NCBI GenBank assembly: GCA_025454815.1
Contig: JALONR010000025.1
Span: 1 to 61,301 of the forward strand
Direction: 5' to 3'
DNA from: Bacteroidales bacterium
GTDB taxonomy: Bacteria > Bacteroidota > Bacteroidia > Bacteroidales > VadinHA17
Length of the DNA stretch: 61,301 nucleotides
The position numbers were made by a program, and so were the translations under genes. Position 1 is the first letter of the stretch. Every line of letters begins with the position of its first letter. The notes below the pieces were generated by a model that was not told the DNA's origin, searched no databases, and saw only the letters and a program-made list of their open reading frames with translations. Below are positions 8,655 to 16,864 of this stretch, piece after piece.

Positions 8655-9746
8655 ATGAAGAAGAAAAACCGCTATTTGCTGATCATGGCCGGAGGTGTCG
8701 GAAGCCGCTTCTGGCCCATGAGCAGGAAGGATACGCCGAAACAGTTCCTTGACATACTGGGAACGGGAGAGACGCTGCTTCAGATGACCTACCGGAGGTT
8801 CATGAATATAGTGCCTCAGGAGAACATTTATGTGGTTACCAGCGAGGACAGCAATGATATTGTTGTCAGCCAGCTGGGAATAGATGCCGGACATGTACTT
8901 GCCGAGCCCCTGAGGCGAAACACAGCTCCCTGCATTGCCTATGGGGTCTTCCGGATAATGGCAGAGAACCCTGATGCGATAATAGCGGTTGCGCCGTCGG
9001 ATCACCTGATTAAAAAGGAGGATGAGTTCAGGATGGTGATGGATGAAGCCTTCCGTTTTGCCGGTGAGTATGATGCACTGCTGACGCTTGGCATACGGCC
9101 TGACAGGCCGGAGACCGGTTACGGATACATCCAGGCCAACACCATGCAGCCGGTGAGTGGGTATGACAACCTCCACAAGGTCAAGGCCTTTACCGAGAAG
9201 CCGGAGCTGGCTATGGCAAAGATCTTTATTGAGAGCGGAGACTTCTACTGGAACAGCGGAATCTTCATCTGGAAGGGATCAACCATACTGGAATCATATG
9301 ACAGGCATCTGCCTGACATCTTCCATACATTCAACGACGGGAAAGATCTCTTCAGCACACAGTCAGAAAAGGAGTTCATTACCAGGGCATATGCCCAGTG
9401 CAGCAGCATATCGGTTGATTACGGCATCATGGAAAAGGCAGACAACGTGTACGTGATATGTACTGACCTGGGGTGGTCTGACCTGGGTACATGGAGTTCA
9501 CTGTACCTCCATTCCCGGCATGACAAGAACGACAATGCCGTACTGAATTCCAGGGCATTCACCTATAATTCGGAAGGGAACATCATCAGTCTTCCAAAGG
9601 ACAAGATTGCGGTGGTTCAGGGTCTTGATGACTATATCATCATTGATACCGGAGATGTGCTCCTGATAGTTTCGCGTGACCAGGAGCAGAACATCAAGCG
9701 TTACCTGGAGGATGTCGGCAGGGAGGCAGGAGAGAAATACCTGTAA
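8655..9746 (+). CDS. manC: Mannose-1-phosphate guanylyltransferase
   Basis: This cytoplasmic enzyme joins mannose 1-phosphate and GTP to give GDP-mannose for surface glycans. The 363 residues contain the nucleotidyltransferase signature MAGGVGSRFWPMSRKDTPKQ near the start, the APSDHLI block, the FTEKP motif and the GDVLLIV C-terminal strand. The length corresponds to the catalytic domain with a short beta tail and lacks the phosphomannose isomerase half found in long bifunctional ManC proteins. It is a single-gene unit: its own promoter box lies upstream and a strong terminator follows 23 bases after the stop codon. Confidence 0.94.
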   Translation: MKKKNRYLLIMAGGVGSRFWPMSRKDTPKQFLDILGTGETLLQMTYRRFMNIVPQENIYVVTSEDSNDIVVSQLGIDAGHVLAEPLRRNTAPCIAYGVFRIMAENPDAIIAVAPSDHLIKKEDEFRMVMDEAFRFAGEYDALLTLGIRPDRPETGYGYIQANTMQPVSGYDNLHKVKAFTEKPELAMAKIFIESGDFYWNSGIFIWKGSTILESYDRHLPDIFHTFNDGKDLFSTQSEKEFITRAYAQCSSISVDYGIMEKADNVYVICTDLGWSDLGTWSSLYLHSRHDKNDNAVLNSRAFTYNSEGNIISLPKDKIAVVQGLDDYIIIDTGDVLLIVSRDQEQNIKRYLEDVGREAGEKYL

Positions 9747-9769
9747 CCAGGCACGATTCCGTATAAAAT

Positions 9770-9808
9770 GCAAAAAGCGGCAGATCACAGACCTGCCGCT
9801 TTTTTTGC
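9770..9808. terminator. Strong bidirectional intrinsic terminator
   Basis: AAAAAGCGGCAG pairs with CTGCCGCTTTTT around a nine-base loop. The A-run and T-run on the two sides make it work in either direction, between the convergent guanylyltransferase gene and gldN. It closes the T9SS operon. Confidence 0.9.
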
Positions 9809-9827
9809 ATGAATGCAGATTACCTGC

Positions 9828-10682
9828 CTAGTATTCCCAGAGGTCCTGTTCAAAGTTAAAGATCTCATTCTTGATCCTTTCCGCTTCGAAGATCTGGGCC
9901 GGGCCCATTTTGTACTGGTTTATAGACCTGTCGTCATAGACGTTTGATTCAGCTACAATATAACCATTGAACCGGCGCTGCAACATCAGGTCCTCAAAGG
10001 AGATGCGCTGTGCATCATTGAAGGAGTTGAATGCCTCATGTTGTGCAAGTGCCTGTCTTACATCTTCATACCTGATCCAGAAGAGGCGTCTCTTCACCAG
10101 CCTGGATGTGATCTGGTCATAGCCCATATAGATGGGGCATATGCCGATGATGCGGACATCAAGGCGTGAATGCTTCTTGTCAAAGAACCACTCCTCGAGC
10201 ACCATCAGCTGTTTGATGTCAGCCGGATTCTCCATGTTGGTCACGGTTGAGTCCCGCTCCATCCCATCGGCCCCGATGACTGCGATGGTGAGTGTATCGC
10301 GGTTCATTTTGGCGGCTATGTCATTATAGGTTGTCGGAACGGTCATGGCGTCACCGTCGGTGGCCGAGACCCTTCCCGACAGGATCTCATTCAGGAGGAT
10401 ACCTGATATGTTCATCCTGCCGTCAGACATCTCCGATGTGAAGCGGTTGGTTGCCGCATCATACCTCAGCGACGGGTAGTAGAGGTTCAGGTTCATCTTT
10501 TCCCTCAGGTCGATGATCCGGTAAAGTCTCTTTGACCATATCACGTCTGACTCTCCCAGGTACGTATAATTGATCTTCTGGTTATCGGGCATCTGCTTGG
10601 TATAGATGTCTCCGAACGACTGGGCCATTGCGCCTGTACAGATCAGGAGGCCTGCGAGGCCTGCCAGAATTCTCCTGTTCAT
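9828..10682 (-). CDS. gldN: T9SS ring protein GldN/PorN
   Basis: GldN/PorN forms, with the GldK/PorK lipoprotein, the periplasmic ring under the outer membrane of the type IX secretion system. The 284-residue product has a signal peptide (MNRRILAGLAGLLICTGAMA) and the family blocks VIWSKRLYRIIDLREKMNL and the arginine-rich DQITSRLVKRRLFWIRYEDV. It is the last gene of porP-gldK-gldL-gldM-gldN, 18 bases after gldM, and is followed by the terminator. The order is the standard one in gliding and non-gliding Bacteroidota. It is needed for secretion of CTD-tagged cargo and, where present, for gliding. Confidence 0.95.
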   Translation of the reverse strand: MNRRILAGLAGLLICTGAMAQSFGDIYTKQMPDNQKINYTYLGESDVIWSKRLYRIIDLREKMNLNLYYPSLRYDAATNRFTSEMSDGRMNISGILLNEILSGRVSATDGDAMTVPTTYNDIAAKMNRDTLTIAVIGADGMERDSTVTNMENPADIKQLMVLEEWFFDKKHSRLDVRIIGICPIYMGYDQITSRLVKRRLFWIRYEDVRQALAQHEAFNSFNDAQRISFEDLMLQRRFNGYIVAESNVYDDRSINQYKMGPAQIFEAERIKNEIFNFEQDLWEY

Positions 10683-10700
10683 GGTTTGTATCTTCTGTTG

Positions 10701-12344
10701 TTAGTTAATCTTAAGAATGATCGGGTTGAGGTCCCTGGTTCTGCCGTCGGGGCCTACTGCCTTGATCTTTTCAATTATAAGTTTCTGTCCGGCACGCAGG
10801 TTGGCTATAAGGCCCTTCTGCTTGTCGGTAAGCCTGTTGTTGTTTGATTCGGCCGTGATCTCAAATCCCTTGTCGTTGACAGAGACTGTAAATCCGGTTA
10901 CCGTATAGGTAAGGTCGAATTCAAAGTTTTCAAGTACTGCCGTCACCACCTGCTGGGCGGAGGCTACGCTCTTAAGCACGTTTCCTTCCTTCATGTTGGC
11001 AAATCGTGCCTCCGGATCGGGTATTCTCCTGACCCTGAATTCCACAGGGGGAAAGGTTTGCACCTTGCCGTCAATATTGGCAGATACGATAATCTCTGCA
11101 TTCTGGCCCACTGTTCTGGGTTGTGCGATGTATTCACCGCGGTAATCCTTGTATTTGCCCCTCTTGATGTCACCATTGGTCATGCGGACGGTGAGTTTGT
11201 CCGATCCTACGCCCGGGACAGATATGTCAAGCGGGTTCTGGATCCCCTGGTAGAGGACGTTCATTGCAGTAGGAGAGACCACAACATTAGGCATTCCCAC
11301 GGAGTACTTCTGATCGAATTTGAAGGTACGCTGGGTGCCGTCAGGAGCTTTCATGCGGATAACTCCACCCCATGATTTCTCTCCGACAGAAGTTGCCCTG
11401 ATGCTGTAGATACCACGGCCTGATTCATCTATTGGAAGCTTCTGGGCGTTGCTGGCCGGTTCATAAGTCTTTGTTCCGTCAGCATTGTCCTTCGTTGTAT
11501 ATGGTCCGACGAAGATTTCAAGGTCCTGGGTGGTGTCAGTGGCAGCCACGAAAACACGGGCATCATACGTATTGCCCTGCATCACATAAGAGGTGTTGGT
11601 TGTGACGGTAGGAACGATGTAGTTAAACCTGAATGAGCCTGCGTCAATCTGTGTATAAAGGAAGTTGAGCACGTCAGTCTCGGCATTGCGCACGTCAACC
11701 TGCATCTTTGAAAGGATGGTTATTACTGCAACCAGCGGCAGGGTCTGGAAGTTGGCATTTACCCAGTTTTCTGTTCCTGTTCCCTCAAGGTTCTGAGGAT
11801 CGTCAGTGTTCAGAATATCCAGTATTGACCGCTCTGCAGACGGATCTGCCCCTTCCAGCAATTCAATAAGGAATGAGCGGTAATCCTCTATCTGGGCCTT
11901 GAGGTCATTGCCCTTGCCGCCCTGGTTGGCACCTACAAGTATTTCTGAGGGAATATTATTCTCGTCAATCTTCTTTACCTTGCTGATATCTATCTGGCCG
12001 TCGGGAAGGAGAGCTTCCGCATCAGGGCCTTCAGCCGTGGTAATGATCTCAACCTTCAGATCCTGGATGTAATTGTAGATTTCATCAGCACGTGCCTTGA
12101 CATCGTAAGCCTTCGTTCTCCACGGTCCTGCCTTCTCAGCATTATCATTTGCCGCCGCATCAAAAGCCGCATAGGTTATATCATTCTTTTTGATATAGTT
12201 GGCGGTGGTCTTGGTCAGGCTTATATCAACTTTCTTGAAAGCCTCAACCGCCTCCTTTGAAACGTTAAGAGCAAGCATCGCTGTCAGGATGAGGTACATC
12301 ATCCCGATCATCTTTTGCCGCGGGGTTTCTTTTCCCTTAGCCAT
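10701..12344 (-). CDS. gldM: T9SS motor stalk protein GldM/PorM
   Basis: GldM spans the inner membrane once and extends through the periplasm to the GldKN ring, passing on the energy harvested by GldL. The N-terminal helix (about residues 11-30, MIGMMYLILTAMLALNVSKE) is preceded by Arg9, the residue known to pair with the key glutamate of GldL in other species. The 547-residue length and the beta-rich periplasmic domains fit the family; the C-terminal part includes the FANMKEGNV and FEFDLTYTVTGF stretches. It lies 45 bases after gldL. Confidence 0.95.
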   Translation of the reverse strand: MAKGKETPRQKMIGMMYLILTAMLALNVSKEAVEAFKKVDISLTKTTANYIKKNDITYAAFDAAANDNAEKAGPWRTKAYDVKARADEIYNYIQDLKVEIITTAEGPDAEALLPDGQIDISKVKKIDENNIPSEILVGANQGGKGNDLKAQIEDYRSFLIELLEGADPSAERSILDILNTDDPQNLEGTGTENWVNANFQTLPLVAVITILSKMQVDVRNAETDVLNFLYTQIDAGSFRFNYIVPTVTTNTSYVMQGNTYDARVFVAATDTTQDLEIFVGPYTTKDNADGTKTYEPASNAQKLPIDESGRGIYSIRATSVGEKSWGGVIRMKAPDGTQRTFKFDQKYSVGMPNVVVSPTAMNVLYQGIQNPLDISVPGVGSDKLTVRMTNGDIKRGKYKDYRGEYIAQPRTVGQNAEIIVSANIDGKVQTFPPVEFRVRRIPDPEARFANMKEGNVLKSVASAQQVVTAVLENFEFDLTYTVTGFTVSVNDKGFEITAESNNNRLTDKQKGLIANLRAGQKLIIEKIKAVGPDGRTRDLNPIILKIN

Positions 12345-12389
12345 TTGCGGATAGTTTAGACGTTAGCAGATATATTGATGTACTCAACA

Positions 12390-13244
12390 TTATTTCACAT
12401 TCATGGCAGCAAGCATGTTGCCGTAGACGTTGTTGAGAGAGCTGAGGTTCTCGTTGAGTTTGGCAACCTGTTCGCGATACTTTTTGGTATCATCGGCTGA
12501 ACCGGTGAGGTCTTTCATGAGACCTTCCATTCCCTTGTAGATTGTTTCGCTGCTCTTCACATGATCATTGGCGCCACGCAGCTGCAGTTCATATGCTGCA
12601 TTGAGGGCAGAGAGGTTCTTGTTCAGAGCCTCGAGCTTCTCATGGTATGACTTTCCGCCGCTCTCGATGGTCTTTGATGTTTCGCCAAGGGCCTGGTAGA
12701 CAGGATTTGCATCACTCATGTTTCTTGCGGTCTGCCTGGCAGACTCGGAGAGGTTCAGGAGTGACTCATTGGCCTTTTTAATTGTACCGGCATACTCACT
12801 GGTGGTAGCTGCCAGGTCACCCATGGCATTGAAGTTGTTTGTGGTCTCGGTGAGCTTCTTCAGTCCCTGGCTGAGGCTGTCGAACACAGCAGGTGTAATG
12901 CCTGCATCTGCAAGCATCTTGTCAAACTGTGACAGTCCGGCGCCGCCGCCGCCTCCGTAGCCACCGCCACCGACAGCTGCGAACCCGAGTTCTTCACCTG
13001 AATAATTCGGATCAAGCTGGGGGTAGACCAGTTTCCAGTCCGGCTCCTCCTTCAGAGGTTCAAATGCAGAGAAGAAGAAGATGACTGCCTCTGTGATCAA
13101 ACCCACTGAGAGGAGTAATCCGGCGAACGGATAGTGCTGGATTTTAAAGAGAGCACCGATAATCACGACTGAGGCACCCCAGCCGTAAAGTTTGGACATG
13201 AAAGCTTTCCACTTACTGGTATGAACAAGTTCCGAGAGGCCCAT
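12390..13244 (-). CDS. gldL: T9SS inner-membrane motor protein GldL/PorL
   Basis: GldL and GldM form the proton-driven motor of the T9SS. Two transmembrane helices lie at about residues 21-35 and 41-61; the second carries Glu52 (LLSVGLITEAVIFFF), in the position of the essential motor glutamate of the family. A Gly-rich linker (about residues 91-102) and a long coiled-coil cytoplasmic tail follow. The length, 284 residues, is longer than the shortest homologues but usual in this order. It lies between gldK and gldM, 27 bases after gldK. In P. gingivalis the cytoplasmic tail of PorL binds PorX, which is also encoded in this window. Confidence 0.95.
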   Translation of the reverse strand: MGLSELVHTSKWKAFMSKLYGWGASVVIIGALFKIQHYPFAGLLLSVGLITEAVIFFFSAFEPLKEEPDWKLVYPQLDPNYSGEELGFAAVGGGGYGGGGGAGLSQFDKMLADAGITPAVFDSLSQGLKKLTETTNNFNAMGDLAATTSEYAGTIKKANESLLNLSESARQTARNMSDANPVYQALGETSKTIESGGKSYHEKLEALNKNLSALNAAYELQLRGANDHVKSSETIYKGMEGLMKDLTGSADDTKKYREQVAKLNENLSSLNNVYGNMLAAMNVK

Positions 13245-13271
13245 ATAGTTAATTTTTTAGGTTTAACAGTA

Positions 13272-14606
13272 TTAGTTATTTACTCCGATATAAGTTCTGA
13301 CATTACGGAATCCGACGAAGGATTTTGTTGAATCCTGGTATTCGTAATCCCTTGATGATGTCTGCATAAAATATGCTATATCCTTCCATGAGCCTCCCCT
13401 GATAACCTTGCGCTTGAGCACGGGAGGATCATCCGGACGGGCGTTGTATTCGTAGTCGGGGTTGAGGTCGTGGGTGAATACGTATGATGAGGGATGGTAT
13501 GCGCATGAGGTCCATTCGGCCACGTTGCCGGCCATATCAAACAGTCCGTATTCATTGGGTTCGAATGATGCCACCTTTATGGTATATACGGCTCCGTCAT
13601 CGATATAGTTGCCACGGAGGGGCTTGAAGTTGGCAAGGAAGCACCCCTCATAGTTACGGGTGTAAGGACCGCCCCATGGGTACATTGAGAGATCAAGGCC
13701 GCCGCGTGCTGCATATTCCCATTCAGTCTCAAGCGGCAGGCGGTAGTTGTGAACATCGGCAATGCCCTGGGCACGCAGGTGCTCATTCATGAAGTTGGTA
13801 CGCCAAACACTGAAGGCACGTGCCTGTACCCATGAAACTCCCACCACGGGATAGTCATCATAGCCCGGATGCCAGTAATAGAGTGTGGCCCAGGGCTCAT
13901 TGAATGAATAGGTGAAGTCCCTGATCCATGCAAGGGTATCAGGATAGATGTTTACTACATGATGCAATATAAAGGAGGAGCGGTCTTTCACATCGGTGGT
14001 GTTGCCTTCCAGGTCAGTGACTGTACCTTCATACTTCTGCTCCTTATAATTATACCTGGCTTTGGCTGCCTGCTTGTAGTCAACCCAGAAATAGGAGTAA
14101 TTCAGGAGCCTGGTGTCCCACTGCTTGTTCCCGTTGAATCTCTCCTCGGGAGGATAATACATAGATTCAAGGACAGACATGACGTTTTCATCTTCCCAGT
14201 CGATCTCCTCTTCCCAGTTCAGAACATTGGGTTCAATTACATTCCCCTCCTCGTCGGTGCGGAAGTATTCGTAACCCTCTATTCCTTCCTCTCCCAGCCT
14301 GGTTCTGAGGATAGAGTCACGCACCCAGTTGGTGAACTGACGGTACTTGTTATTGGTGATCTCTGTCTGATCCATCCAGAATGCTTCTACCGTTACAGTT
14401 TTGGAGAGGCTGTTCATGGCGCGCAGCGGATCCTGGTCACTCGGCCCCATGATAAAGGAACCGGCCGGGATAAATGCCATTTCAAACGGCTCCGGCTCAT
14501 AGAACTTCTTCCTTCCCTGAACGCCTGTCAACTCGCCTGATTCGAAGGAGCCACAGCTACTCAAAACCAAGATTAACGTAAGAGCTAAAAGGGTTACCTT
14601 TTTCAT
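13272..14606 (-). CDS. gldK: T9SS lipoprotein GldK/PorK
   Basis: This is the outer-membrane-tethered lipoprotein of the GldKN ring. The signal MKKVTLLALTLILVLSSC ends in a lipobox with Cys18. The body is a formylglycine-generating-enzyme (SUMF1) fold, seen in the blocks IPAGSFIMGP, FWMDQTEITNNKYRQF, PVVGVSWVQARAFSVW, RLPLETEWEYAARGG and VIRGGSWKD; in this family it acts structurally rather than as an oxidase. The 444-residue length is normal. It is the second gene of the operon, 49 bases after porP. Confidence 0.96.
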   Translation of the reverse strand: MKKVTLLALTLILVLSSCGSFESGELTGVQGRKKFYEPEPFEMAFIPAGSFIMGPSDQDPLRAMNSLSKTVTVEAFWMDQTEITNNKYRQFTNWVRDSILRTRLGEEGIEGYEYFRTDEEGNVIEPNVLNWEEEIDWEDENVMSVLESMYYPPEERFNGNKQWDTRLLNYSYFWVDYKQAAKARYNYKEQKYEGTVTDLEGNTTDVKDRSSFILHHVVNIYPDTLAWIRDFTYSFNEPWATLYYWHPGYDDYPVVGVSWVQARAFSVWRTNFMNEHLRAQGIADVHNYRLPLETEWEYAARGGLDLSMYPWGGPYTRNYEGCFLANFKPLRGNYIDDGAVYTIKVASFEPNEYGLFDMAGNVAEWTSCAYHPSSYVFTHDLNPDYEYNARPDDPPVLKRKVIRGGSWKDIAYFMQTSSRDYEYQDSTKSFVGFRNVRTYIGVNN

Positions 14607-14655
14607 ATACTCATTAATTTAAAATATGCAAGTAATTTTATTTTTTTCCTGGTCA

Positions 14656-15600
14656 TCAGAGGAAACGGATACTCTTGTATCTGGTAACGCTCTTCCCGAG
14701 ACCGAGGTCGAAGCTGTAGGAAACGATGAACTCATGAGAGCCGCTGGTTCCTTTTCTGATCTCCGATATCGGGAAGTCATATCCATATCCAATTTTTAGA
14801 CCGTTGTACAATTCTATGCCTGCAAATCCTGTGATTGCGTCATTCATCCTGTAAGAAACGCCACCCCATATCTTTTTATTGTATCTAACCATTGCTGTGG
14901 CTAAATATTGTGTTGCAGCCCCGTCATTTACTATAAAAACTGACGGGATAAGCTCAAAGGCAGGGTTGGGAAGCTGGAAGTAATAGCCGGCGGTGAGGTA
15001 GTATTCGCGGCTGATGTAAGTGGCTGTTTCCGAGTATTTTATTTTAGGCTGATTAAGATGTGTGACTGAGAAGCCGACATAGTAACTGAGAGCCTGGTAA
15101 TAGATACCTGCTGCAATATCCAGTGCAAGAAAAGATTCATCATTTTCAGGGATCAGCGGGTCACCTCCCGGGGGTGTATGGCCAGGCCCTGACGGGATGA
15201 ACCACTCCGGTGAGATGGTTTTGTTGATCATTCCGGCGCTGAACCCGGCTCCAAGGGTTCCTGACCCGATGGGGAGGAGGTATGAATAGGAAAGGTTGAG
15301 CTCAATGTCATTGCTGAAGCCGTATTTATCTGCTTCTATAAGCAGACCTGCTCCGCTGCGGAGGCCGAAGAGGCTGAATGGGGCACTGACATTGAAGTTC
15401 ATTGTTGAGGGAGCACCCGGAAAGCCAACCCACTGCTGGCGGGTCAGGGCAGTGGCCATAATCATCCCTGACATGCCCGAGTACCCCGGATTATAGGTCT
15501 GGGTACTGAACATATAATGGCTCAGGACCGGATCCTGCTGACCGGAAACAATGCCTGCCGGGATGATCAATGCGAGGATGAGTAACCTGACTTTCTTCAT
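14656..15600 (-). CDS. porP: PorP/SprF family outer-membrane protein
   Basis: PorP/SprF proteins are 12- to 14-strand outer-membrane barrels tied to the T9SS; PorP interacts with the PorKN ring and links peptidoglycan-binding PorE to it in P. gingivalis. The 314 residues begin with the signal peptide MKKVRLLILALIIPAGIVSG and contain the family hallmark QQDPVLSHYMFSTQTYNPGY and the LTRQQWVGFPGAPST block. The position directly before gldK matches the porPKLMN order and favours PorP over one of the scattered SprF paralogues that accompany individual cargo genes. Confidence 0.93.
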   Translation of the reverse strand: MKKVRLLILALIIPAGIVSGQQDPVLSHYMFSTQTYNPGYSGMSGMIMATALTRQQWVGFPGAPSTMNFNVSAPFSLFGLRSGAGLLIEADKYGFSNDIELNLSYSYLLPIGSGTLGAGFSAGMINKTISPEWFIPSGPGHTPPGGDPLIPENDESFLALDIAAGIYYQALSYYVGFSVTHLNQPKIKYSETATYISREYYLTAGYYFQLPNPAFELIPSVFIVNDGAATQYLATAMVRYNKKIWGGVSYRMNDAITGFAGIELYNGLKIGYGYDFPISEIRKGTSGSHEFIVSYSFDLGLGKSVTRYKSIRFL

Positions 15601-15678
15601 TTATAGGGTGCGTCTATAAGGCCCTTACATATAACGGGTAAAATAAATAAAAAAATATACATGCCACAAAATTGAGGC

Positions 15679-15686
15679 CAAATTTA
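15679..15686 (-). promoter_or_regulatory. Candidate -7 box for the porP-gldKLMN operon (TAAATTTG on the minus strand)
   Basis: Exact TAnnTTTG match overlapping the stop codon of the upstream arginase-fold gene, leaving about 78 bases before the porP ATG. If active it would let the T9SS operon be expressed apart from topA. Confidence 0.4.
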
Positions 15687-16853
15687 CTGGCCATACCTGA
15701 GAAGTGCCCGTGTCCATCTTCCCGGTACCTGGTCACGGTTGGCCATGAGATAGTCCTCATATGAACAGGCAAGGTAGTGAGGCGCACCCGCGGAGTCACG
15801 TATCTCTATCCACCACCGCTCGGTTATCATGCTTTTGATAAAAATGGCTTCACCTTCAAGGTCACTGAGGGTTACATGATAACGGGTGAACCGGTTGCTG
15901 GTCTGATCGCCAAGGAAGGAGGCCTCGAACTGTTTCTGGGAGAAGCCCTCGAGGAAGAACCATATCAGCTGGGCTGCCAGCTGTGAAGTCTGCATCCGGT
16001 TGTCAAGGGTGGGGTTGACTTCCGTTACGGCGAATAGTTTAAGGTTGTCAGAGAGACCGGCATACCTGGCAAGCAGGCAGATCTCCTCACCGTAGAAACC
16101 GTTGGACGAAGGGAGATAAGTTCCCGGGGCATCCGATTGTCTTACGGCCCCTATGTCAAACAGTGCAGCCGAAGCATCGCGGAATATGGGTTCGGTCTCA
16201 TGCACCGCGGCGCGCACCTCACCAATGCGCATCATGTCATAATGTCTCCGGTTGAACCTGTTCACCACCTGCTGGTCAGTGAGATAGGTCTGGTGGCCGA
16301 TTGCAGACAGATGTGAAAGGCAGCTGCCGCTGCGATAAATGAGGTCATTCATCCAGTTCAGGGCATCCGGTGCCCTCTTCTCGGCTGTGAAATCGATCCG
16401 TGAATCAACAGAAACCAGTGACCATTTTTGTTTCCCGGCCGAGAGTGCCCGGTCAATTGCAGGCATCAGCGCACTGGTGCCCCCGATGATCACAGGCATT
16501 ATTTTTTTTGAAAGCAGAAGGTTCAGAACGTCACGAAGCCCGGCAATGGTATCATCAAAAGTGGTTCCGGGCCTGAAGTTACCCAGGTCAGTTATCTTAA
16601 GCCTGCCAGGCAGACGGGAGAAAGAGTAGAGGCTTTTCCTTACCGCATCCGGGGCATAAGCCGCCCCGGCATTTGATGATGAACGGTCATCGGGTACACC
16701 CAGTATGGCCACCGCAAACCCCTCAGGATCTTCCATGGGTTCATTCCCGGTGTTTACCGCCACGGTGTGGGGAAAAGCGGCGGATCCCCTGAGGGGTTCA
16801 ACCTCCGGTTTGTCAAGACAGACAGGATCAATATACTGGTTCAGGTCAATCAT
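15684..16853 (-). CDS. Arginase/formimidoylglutamase-fold protein with degenerate metal site
   Basis: The product has 389 residues counted from the ATG at 16853, 11 bases after the topA stop. A 25-codon upstream extension would run into topA and is not favoured. The ureohydrolase fold is recognisable from VIIGGTSALMPAI, VSVDSRIDF, ALFDIGAVRQSD and the TEVNPTLDNRMQTSQLA helix. The metal ligands are damaged: the usual GGDHS is GGTSA, the DAHxD motif is DSRID, and the second Asp of the SxDxD motif is Gly. It therefore probably does not hydrolyse formimidoylglutamate or arginine, although databases tend to name it so. It lies between topA and the T9SS operon on the same strand. The function is unknown. 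Confidence 0.8.
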   Translation of the reverse strand: MIDLNQYIDPVCLDKPEVEPLRGSAAFPHTVAVNTGNEPMEDPEGFAVAILGVPDDRSSSNAGAAYAPDAVRKSLYSFSRLPGRLKITDLGNFRPGTTFDDTIAGLRDVLNLLLSKKIMPVIIGGTSALMPAIDRALSAGKQKWSLVSVDSRIDFTAEKRAPDALNWMNDLIYRSGSCLSHLSAIGHQTYLTDQQVVNRFNRRHYDMMRIGEVRAAVHETEPIFRDASAALFDIGAVRQSDAPGTYLPSSNGFYGEEICLLARYAGLSDNLKLFAVTEVNPTLDNRMQTSQLAAQLIWFFLEGFSQKQFEASFLGDQTSNRFTRYHVTLSDLEGEAIFIKSMITERWWIEIRDSAGAPHYLACSYEDYLMANRDQVPGRWTRALLRYGQ

Positions 16854-16864
16854 ATTATATATGG

